Origin: Kordiimonadaceae bacterium
Lineage (GTDB): Bacteria; Pseudomonadota; Alphaproteobacteria; Sphingomonadales; Kordiimonadaceae
Direction: 5' to 3'
DNA length: 18,376 bases
Assembly (NCBI GenBank): GCA_014238195.1
Contig: JABABO010000214.1
Location: forward strand, 1-18,376
The notes under the pieces are model-generated. The model ran no database searches and was not told the DNA's origin. It was given only the letters and a program-made list of their open reading frames with translations. Below, piece by piece: positions 13,442 to 18,376 of this stretch. Within the stretch, counting starts at the first letter, position 1; every line of letters begins with the position of its first letter. A program made the position numbers and the translations under genes.

Positions 13442-15748
13442 TTATTTGGAATGGCGCTGCACGCTTTCGCCGAGCACTGTTGATACATTAACAGGGAAAA
13501 CGGCCCCTTCAAGCACTTTTAGTTGCCCTTTAAAAGCGCTGGCAGCCAAGGTATAAGAAAAGATTTTTTGAATATCCACAATTAAGGCGGCTGGTAAATT
13601 TTTGGCGCTCCGCAAGGTTAAATCAAACGTTTGATCTTTTATAGTCCCAAGCATCTGGATGGGGCCAAGAAATGAAAAATGGACTTCCAGTACGAATTGA
13701 TTGCCCTGATCTTCGTCGTCGTTTTGGGTTTGTTTATCTTGGGGAGGGTTATCACTCGTGTTGCTGCGCAATAGAAACGCAATAAAAGGCATGTCGTGAT
13801 CGCGGGTATCGAGGGGAACTATCATTGGCCGCCATTCACCGCCCGTATCAATAGCCATCGCGAGTAATTTGCTCACATCGTCTTTTAAAACTGCTAGTAA
13901 ATTTTTATGATTTATGTCTAGAATTTTTGCAGCGTCCCCAAGCCATTCGTCAGTGCCGCCGCCACGCGCGGCATGTAGTAGAAACATCAAACTTGATGAT
14001 AATCGTTCGCCGCCCGCACTAGACCTAGCAGCAAGGCTTGCGGCAGCGTCTGGATTAACATCAGACAGAACCGAAAGCGCGGTTTCCATCGCAGGCCAGC
14101 CGCGTAGTTCTGGCACGATGGCAAGCGGGATACTATCGGCAAAGGTAAGGGGGGCTTGTGCAGTGGCAACTTGCGCAGCTTGTACAGCTTGCACAGGGGC
14201 ATCATGTATAACGGTAATCAGTGGCGGCTTCACGAGCTCAGACGGGCTTGCTTGTGGCATAATCAAAATTGGATCGCCAATCGTAGGCCGGGCTTTAGTT
14301 GGAAGCGTTACGAATATGTCACCGCGATTGGTGGTGATTTGCATATTTGTCGCAGGTCCCGTATGTGATAAAAACGACCGTATAAATGTTACTTTTTCAA
14401 TGATCGAAGCAGTACCAGCTGTGCTGGCTTCAACGATGCGCGGGTTCGGTAAAGTGATGATAATGTCACTGCGACTACCCCCTACCAAATACTGGCCTGC
14501 ATAGGTTTGCGCATGGCTTTTGTTAGCGGGTTCCGTGACGACTATCTCGTTATTTGGTAATATTTCTAGGGCTTTCCCTTGGAGACTTGCGGCTAGGCTT
14601 GCTGGTATGTAAAAGTCCCCCTTCGAGGTCGCCACACTTGCGACACCGCTTGCACTGGCGGCAAATGTGGAAACTGAAATGGGTAGATTTCTTAGCGCTG
14701 CACCCATAAGGGGTGTTGTACTGTGTACGATGGCCACGCGATTAGGCGGAATGTGAGATAAAGCATTTTGGCTGGATGTTTCAATCACTCTTGTGATTAG
14801 GGTGTCACCGTTTTGGCTGAACATAGCAAAGGGCTGTTGGTTCAAGAAATGTTGTTTTACATCGGGGGTACTGATAGCGCTGGTTTTTGCTTTAATTTTG
14901 GCACCTAGCATATCAGCCTCAGCGCGTTCAAGATCAGCATTTTGTGCAGTAATCCAAGGTGACATTAGATTATAACTTGTCAGGGCTGTTTTGTTTTCCT
15001 GCAGATGTGATGCTGGATTGCTATTTTTCTTAGTGTGATGCTGTGCTTTTGACTGTGCATTTATCAACGTGTGTAAATCTTCACTGTTTGCACGGGTAAG
15101 CAAGGGATCAGGGTTGCTTGGTTTACCAACAGCCCTATGTTGAGGCGGTAATAAAGGCGCAGAAACAGTGTCTGATTTTTTTTGATCATACTCATATGTG
15201 TTTGAAAGGATAGTGTTTTCAGAATTGGTTTGTGGGAATTGTGAATAGGGCAGGGTATATTGAGGGAGTGACATAGGAAGCGGCTTTACCTGCTCATCCT
15301 TTGGTGAATGCACTGCGATAACAATTAATTGTAACCGAACAGGCGGATCAATGGGATGCGTATTTAATTGATATAAATCGCCGTAAATGCTTTTATCAGC
15401 TTCGGTTATGATAATGCGTATGTCGTCGCCAATTTTTAAGCCAGCATCGGGCCTAAGGGCATAGGTTGCCCGTTCGGTGACAATGATGGGGCGTCCTTCA
15501 ATATCGGTTCCTTGTATCGCTTGTTTTAAGTTATCGCCTATATGGATATGGGCGACAGTTGCTGCAATGGAAACTGCTGGGTCCCTTAGTTTTAACGCTT
15601 CGGTTTCGTTGGCTTGCGGTTTGGCGGCGTGTTCGCCAGCACGCTTATCCGTATGAGCATGATCGCGGGTTTGTGCTTGTGTGCGATTAGTCGCCTTAAT
15701 GGCGGGTTGGTTTGGGTTGGGGATATTTGGCCCGTCTATGTCGCTCAT
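13442..15748 (-). CDS. FliK-like flagellar hook-length control protein
   Basis: A 768-residue protein with an extended, poorly conserved N-terminal part and a conserved C-terminus. Residues 1-55 are polar (Asn, Lys, His, Ala). A small beta-rich module (about 58-146) includes GLKIGDDIRIIITEADKSIY. Residues 150-300 are low in structure (Gln, Ser, His rich). Similar short beta modules recur near 335-400 (GDFYIPASLAASLQG), 415-440 and 470-500. From WPAMETAL (551) to the end the sequence matches the alphaproteobacterial FliK-type C-terminus: a helical part, then FVLEVHFSFLGPIQMLGTIK (685-704) and TFDLTLRSAKNLPAALIVDI (708-727), corresponding to the Flg_hook domain that binds FlhB for the export-specificity switch. 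It is the last gene of the flhA-flhF-flhG run, 9 bases after flhG. Family knowledge suggests control of hook length; the name is inferred from the C-terminus and the context. Confidence 0.75.
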   Translation of the reverse strand: MSDIDGPNIPNPNQPAIKATNRTQAQTRDHAHTDKRAGEHAAKPQANETEALKLRDPAVSIAATVAHIHIGDNLKQAIQGTDIEGRPIIVTERATYALRPDAGLKIGDDIRIIITEADKSIYGDLYQLNTHPIDPPVRLQLIVIAVHSPKDEQVKPLPMSLPQYTLPYSQFPQTNSENTILSNTYEYDQKKSDTVSAPLLPPQHRAVGKPSNPDPLLTRANSEDLHTLINAQSKAQHHTKKNSNPASHLQENKTALTSYNLMSPWITAQNADLERAEADMLGAKIKAKTSAISTPDVKQHFLNQQPFAMFSQNGDTLITRVIETSSQNALSHIPPNRVAIVHSTTPLMGAALRNLPISVSTFAASASGVASVATSKGDFYIPASLAASLQGKALEILPNNEIVVTEPANKSHAQTYAGQYLVGGSRSDIIITLPNPRIVEASTAGTASIIEKVTFIRSFLSHTGPATNMQITTNRGDIFVTLPTKARPTIGDPILIMPQASPSELVKPPLITVIHDAPVQAVQAAQVATAQAPLTFADSIPLAIVPELRGWPAMETALSVLSDVNPDAAASLAARSSAGGERLSSSLMFLLHAARGGGTDEWLGDAAKILDINHKNLLAVLKDDVSKLLAMAIDTGGEWRPMIVPLDTRDHDMPFIAFLLRSNTSDNPPQDKQTQNDDEDQGNQFVLEVHFSFLGPIQMLGTIKDQTFDLTLRSAKNLPAALIVDIQKIFSYTLAASAFKGQLKVLEGAVFPVNVSTVLGESVQRHSK

Positions 15749-15757
15749 GCCTTTTAT

Positions 15758-16561
15758 TCAGCCCTCTATGATTGCTGCCGCTAGATTTTTTATATTATGG
15801 CTGGCTTCGCTGTAGGGGTGCCGCGTTAGAATAGGCATCTGGGAGCGGATCGCATCGACAACTTTTGCATCTTGTTTGATCATACCCAATAGGGGTGGTG
15901 AAATTTTTAAAAACCCTTCGCAGGCTTTTTTTATTGCTTCATAAGCACGGTTGCCATCGCGTTTGTTGTCTACATTATTGACAACAATTTTGATATTGGC
16001 TGCAGGATTACGCATCCGCGTCAGTTTTATGAAGGCATAAGCATCGGTTAGTGATGTCGGGTCAGACGTCATGACCACGATGATCAGCCCTTGATGTGAT
16101 GATAAGGTGGTCACAGATGGGTCGATACCAGCTGCAAGGTCTAGTACTACATAATCCTGTGACGCCGCTAGGGCAGTCAGACCAGACTTTAAACGCAAGA
16201 GTAATTCACGCGATAAAGACCCAAGTGCCCCCGATCCTGATTTACCTGGCAACACGTCAAATCCGTATCCGCTGCTGTCTGTATAGCGGGTGATAATTTC
16301 GCTTAGACTTGCATCGCATGAAATATAATTGCCCAAATCTTTTGCAGGAACAATACCCAATTGAATATCCACATTAGCAAGACCAAAATCGCCATCAAAT
16401 AACAAGGTTTTTTTACCCAGATGTGCTAGGGCATGGGCTAGGCTGGTTGAAACCCAAGTTTTACCCACCCCCCCCTTTCCTGAAGCAATCGTGATCAATT
16501 TCCGTTCAAGGTTATTGTTTTGTTCTGAGTTCACAATAGTCGCTGTTTGATGGGTGTTCAT
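15758..16561 (-). CDS. flhG: FlhG/MinD-family ATPase, flagellar number regulator
   Basis: A 267-residue P-loop ATPase of the MinD/ParA class. The deviant Walker A is SGKGGVGKT (27-35) with the signature Lys29. DGDFGLANVDIQLG (56-69) holds the switch aspartates, and VVLDLAAGID (138-147) is the Walker B/switch II region. FlhG dimers on the membrane limit flagellar number and stimulate the FlhF GTPase through an N-terminal DQAxxLR motif. Here the corresponding place reads EQNNNLER (13-20), only partly similar. The gene begins inside the end of flhF (ATGA overlap), which supports the flhG rather than minD assignment, because no minC or minE is present. The C-terminus has no obvious long amphipathic MinD-type tail. 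Confidence 0.87.
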   Translation of the reverse strand: MNTHQTATIVNSEQNNNLERKLITIASGKGGVGKTWVSTSLAHALAHLGKKTLLFDGDFGLANVDIQLGIVPAKDLGNYISCDASLSEIITRYTDSSGYGFDVLPGKSGSGALGSLSRELLLRLKSGLTALAASQDYVVLDLAAGIDPSVTTLSSHQGLIIVVMTSDPTSLTDAYAFIKLTRMRNPAANIKIVVNNVDNKRDGNRAYEAIKKACEGFLKISPPLLGMIKQDAKVVDAIRSQMPILTRHPYSEASHNIKNLAAAIIEG

Positions 16562-17580
16562 GATGCCAAGCTGCTTTCTTCTTGTGGGCGGGTTTTAGGC
16601 AGGGCTGTTAGAATACGCGCCAGTGCTAAGGGTGATGCAGTTTCCAATCCTTCTGCAACAAAGGGGCTGCGGCTTATGGCTGCGAGAGCTAAAAAGCCTG
16701 GGCGCGCCGCAGTGATCATACTGGCATAACGCCGCGATGTGTCTAACCGTGTTACAATAAAACGTTGGCAGCCCATGCGTCTAAAAATATCAGCAATTTC
16801 TTGGGCATCTAAGGGATCTATGCCTGCGGGTAGCACAAGTACGGGTTCTGCGTTTACTGCGTGAATGAAGGTTAGTAAGGTTTTCAAATCCTGCATATCA
16901 AACGGGTTTGTGCCTGGCGAATCGATAAGTGTTAGACAGGGACTTTTTGATTTTTTATTCATAATTGCGGATAATTCAGTAGGTGTTTCGGCTGTGGAAA
17001 CGGTTTGTTTCATCAATTGTGCAAAGTGATCTAGCTGCTGAATACCTGCAGCTTTTACGGTGTCGGTTGAGATCAGGTTTACTGTGCGTTCATGCAGCAG
17101 TGCATCCGCTGTAAGCTTTGCGGCACATATAGTTTTACCAGCACCGGGTGGCCCCACCAGCATGATAGGCCGTGTTGTGCTATCTGTTATGGGTGAAAAG
17201 CTGATAACAGTTTCAAGGGCTACGGAAAAAGCGTCCGCAAGGGTTGCTGCATTAACGGCGCCCGCCGCTTCAATCAGATGATTAGCGGTATCATAGGGTA
17301 AACCGTGATGCGATATAACAGCGCTGATATCACCATTATCATAATGTTTTGTCGTGGGAAAAGAATGCGATATTTCATATGCTACAGGGGATTGTTGCAC
17401 AGTTGGTGCTTCTGATGGGGTGTTCGGCGTTATGGTCGCCTCAATGGCTGCGGTCACGCGCGCACCGCCAATATTTGCACCTTCCTCGACAGATATGATA
17501 ATGGCATCGGGGCCTAAAGTGTCCCGTACTTTGTCCATTACTTCGGTCATGGTTTTGGCATGAAAGGTTTTTAAACGCAT
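16558..17580 (-). CDS. flhF: FlhF, SRP-type GTPase for flagellar placement
   Basis: A 340-residue SRP-family GTPase that recruits early flagellar parts to the pole. The N-terminus, MRLKTFHAKTMTEVMDKVRD, is the typical FlhF start, followed by LGPDAIIISVEEG. A variable B region (about 40-90) is followed by a helical N domain (about 90-130) and the G domain. The P-loop is GPPGAGKT (143-150). G2 reads STDTVKAAGIQQL (canonical DTYRxGAxEQL), G3 reads DSPG (220-223, canonical DTAG) and G4 reads TRLD (277-280, canonical TKLD). The closing motif, usually GQxVPEDIE, reads SRSPFVAEGLETA. It is somewhat short for the family. Its stop overlaps the flhG start by 4 bases, and the flhA stop lies 13 bases upstream. 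Confidence 0.88.
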   Translation of the reverse strand: MRLKTFHAKTMTEVMDKVRDTLGPDAIIISVEEGANIGGARVTAAIEATITPNTPSEAPTVQQSPVAYEISHSFPTTKHYDNGDISAVISHHGLPYDTANHLIEAAGAVNAATLADAFSVALETVISFSPITDSTTRPIMLVGPPGAGKTICAAKLTADALLHERTVNLISTDTVKAAGIQQLDHFAQLMKQTVSTAETPTELSAIMNKKSKSPCLTLIDSPGTNPFDMQDLKTLLTFIHAVNAEPVLVLPAGIDPLDAQEIADIFRRMGCQRFIVTRLDTSRRYASMITAARPGFLALAAISRSPFVAEGLETASPLALARILTALPKTRPQEESSLAS

Positions 17581-17593
17581 AGCGGATTACTCG

Positions 17594-18376
17594 TTAAATA
17601 TGACCAAGCGTGCGGATGCGCGCTTGCGGGTGAATTTCATTTTGGCTCATGACAATTGTTGCTGGACGGAACCTTTCAACAATTGACCGCACATACGGCC
17701 TTACCAAAGGACTTGTCAGCAGAACTGGGCTTTCGCCTTTTTCTGCCTGCTGGTCATATATAATACGCACAGCATTAATAAATTCTTGTAGGCTACTAGG
17801 CGCCATGGCTAATTGTTTTTCCTCTCCTTGGCCGACTAAACTTTCAGAAAAAGCTTGTTCCCATTCTGGGCTTAGGCTGATTAAGGCAACAAAGCCATCG
17901 GGCGTAACATTTGCGGCGCAAAGTTGCCGGGCTAAGCGTGTGCGGACGTGTTCGGAAATCAGAATAATATTTTGGGTGATACCTGTGGCTTCTGCTATGC
18001 CTTCAAGAATTGTTGGCAGGTCACGGATAGACACACGTTCGCCTAATAAAGTTTGCAGCACACGCTGAATACCGCTTGTAGTAATGGCGGTTGGTACAAT
18101 ATCAGTGATGAGTTTTTGATGCTCGGTCCCTAAATCATCGATTAATTTTTGGGTTTCAGCGTAACTGAGCATGTCAGCCATATTGTCTTTAATCAATTCA
18201 GTGATATGGGTAGTCACTACGGTTGCTGCATCAACAACAGTATAGCCACGGAAGGATGCTTCTTCTTTGGATCCACCATCAATCCAAGTGGCTGGCAAGC
18301 CAAATGCAGGTTCGGTTGTGGCTTCGCCAGGGATTTCAACAGGATGGCCTTGTGGGTCCATTGCCAGCAACATGCC
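17594..18376 (-). CDS. flhA: FlhA, flagellar export gate protein (C-terminal part, cut by window edge)
   Basis: The last 260 residues of FlhA; the N-terminal membrane domain lies beyond the right edge. FlhA forms a ring in the flagellar export apparatus, and its cytoplasmic domain docks chaperone-substrate complexes. The visible part starts at MDPQGHPVEIPGEATTEPAF, followed by GLPATWI, a strongly conserved stretch of FlhA just after the linker. It continues with GYTVVDAATVVTTHITELI, then the helical region with LGERVSIRDLPTILEGIAEA. It ends with LLTSPLVRPYVRSIVERFRP and the late strand VMSQNEI. The frame stays open to base 18376, so the ATG near the edge is an internal methionine. It heads the flhA-flhF-flhG-fliK-like run on the minus strand. 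Confidence 0.93.
   Translation of the reverse strand, partial: GMLLAMDPQGHPVEIPGEATTEPAFGLPATWIDGGSKEEASFRGYTVVDAATVVTTHITELIKDNMADMLSYAETQKLIDDLGTEHQKLITDIVPTAITTSGIQRVLQTLLGERVSIRDLPTILEGIAEATGITQNIILISEHVRTRLARQLCAANVTPDGFVALISLSPEWEQAFSESLVGQGEEKQLAMAPSSLQEFINAVRIIYDQQAEKGESPVLLTSPLVRPYVRSIVERFRPATIVMSQNEIHPQARIRTLGHI

Noticed and set aside
13914..14504. 196-codon open frame on the plus strand
   Set aside because: It is a shadow of the FliK-like gene. Its low-complexity Ala/Ser/Ile translation has no domain and no ribosome site of note.

Overview
The window looks like chromosomal DNA of a moderate-GC Gram-negative bacterium, most likely an alphaproteobacterium. The evidence is an flhA-flhF-flhG run ending in a FliK-like gene of the alphaproteobacterial (Rhodospirillales-like) type, a two-domain Nfu protein, a SCO1 protein, lipoprotein and Sec signal peptides, and REP-like palindromes of the 'ccctgaacttggttcaggg' kind that are common in alphaproteobacteria. 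The genus cannot be fixed from sequence alone. No tRNA, rRNA, CRISPR array, transposase or phage gene was seen.

Layout. (1) 1-2346, plus: the 3' part of a large secreted protein with FG-GAP (integrin-type propeller) repeats followed by RTX calcium-binding repeats, a probable type I secretion substrate. (2) 2347-2864: about 500 bases without a gene, holding a REP-like inverted repeat pair, a 14-base tandem duplication and copy A of a dispersed palindromic element. (3) 2865-4452, plus: a periplasmic alpha-carbonic anhydrase and, 7 bases on, a lipoprotein with a SPOR-like C-terminus. (4) 4584-5945, plus: a sodium-coupled amino-acid transporter of the NSS family, with a terminator hairpin over its stop codon. 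(5) 6022-7244, minus: a TetR-family regulator followed by an Nfu iron-sulfur carrier. (6) 7245-7536: a divergent promoter region with a candidate operator and copy B of the element. (7) 7537-9615, plus: a class A penicillin-binding protein, with copy C of the element 4 bases after its stop. (8) 9753-11587, minus: SCO1, a YcgN-type cysteine-cluster protein and a YgjP-type metallopeptidase, probably one operon. (9) 11808-13387, plus: an exported ankyrin-repeat protein and a degenerate CbiB/CobD-like membrane protein. (10) 13442-18376, minus: flhA (partial), flhF, flhG and a FliK-like gene, tightly packed or overlapping.

How the genes work together. The minus-strand block at the right end is flagellar: FlhA is the export gate, FlhF and FlhG usually set flagellar site and number, and the last gene resembles hook-length control proteins. 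The SCO1 block suggests copper delivery to cytochrome oxidase plus two small housekeeping proteins. The left part serves the cell surface and periplasm (RTX protein, carbonic anhydrase, lipoprotein, peptidoglycan synthase).

The most unusual non-coding signal is a dispersed element of about 108-122 bases with several inverted repeats, present three times in 18 kb. Two of its copies bracket the penicillin-binding protein gene in inverted orientation. It resembles a MITE or a structured intergenic repeat, and no family could be assigned by eye.
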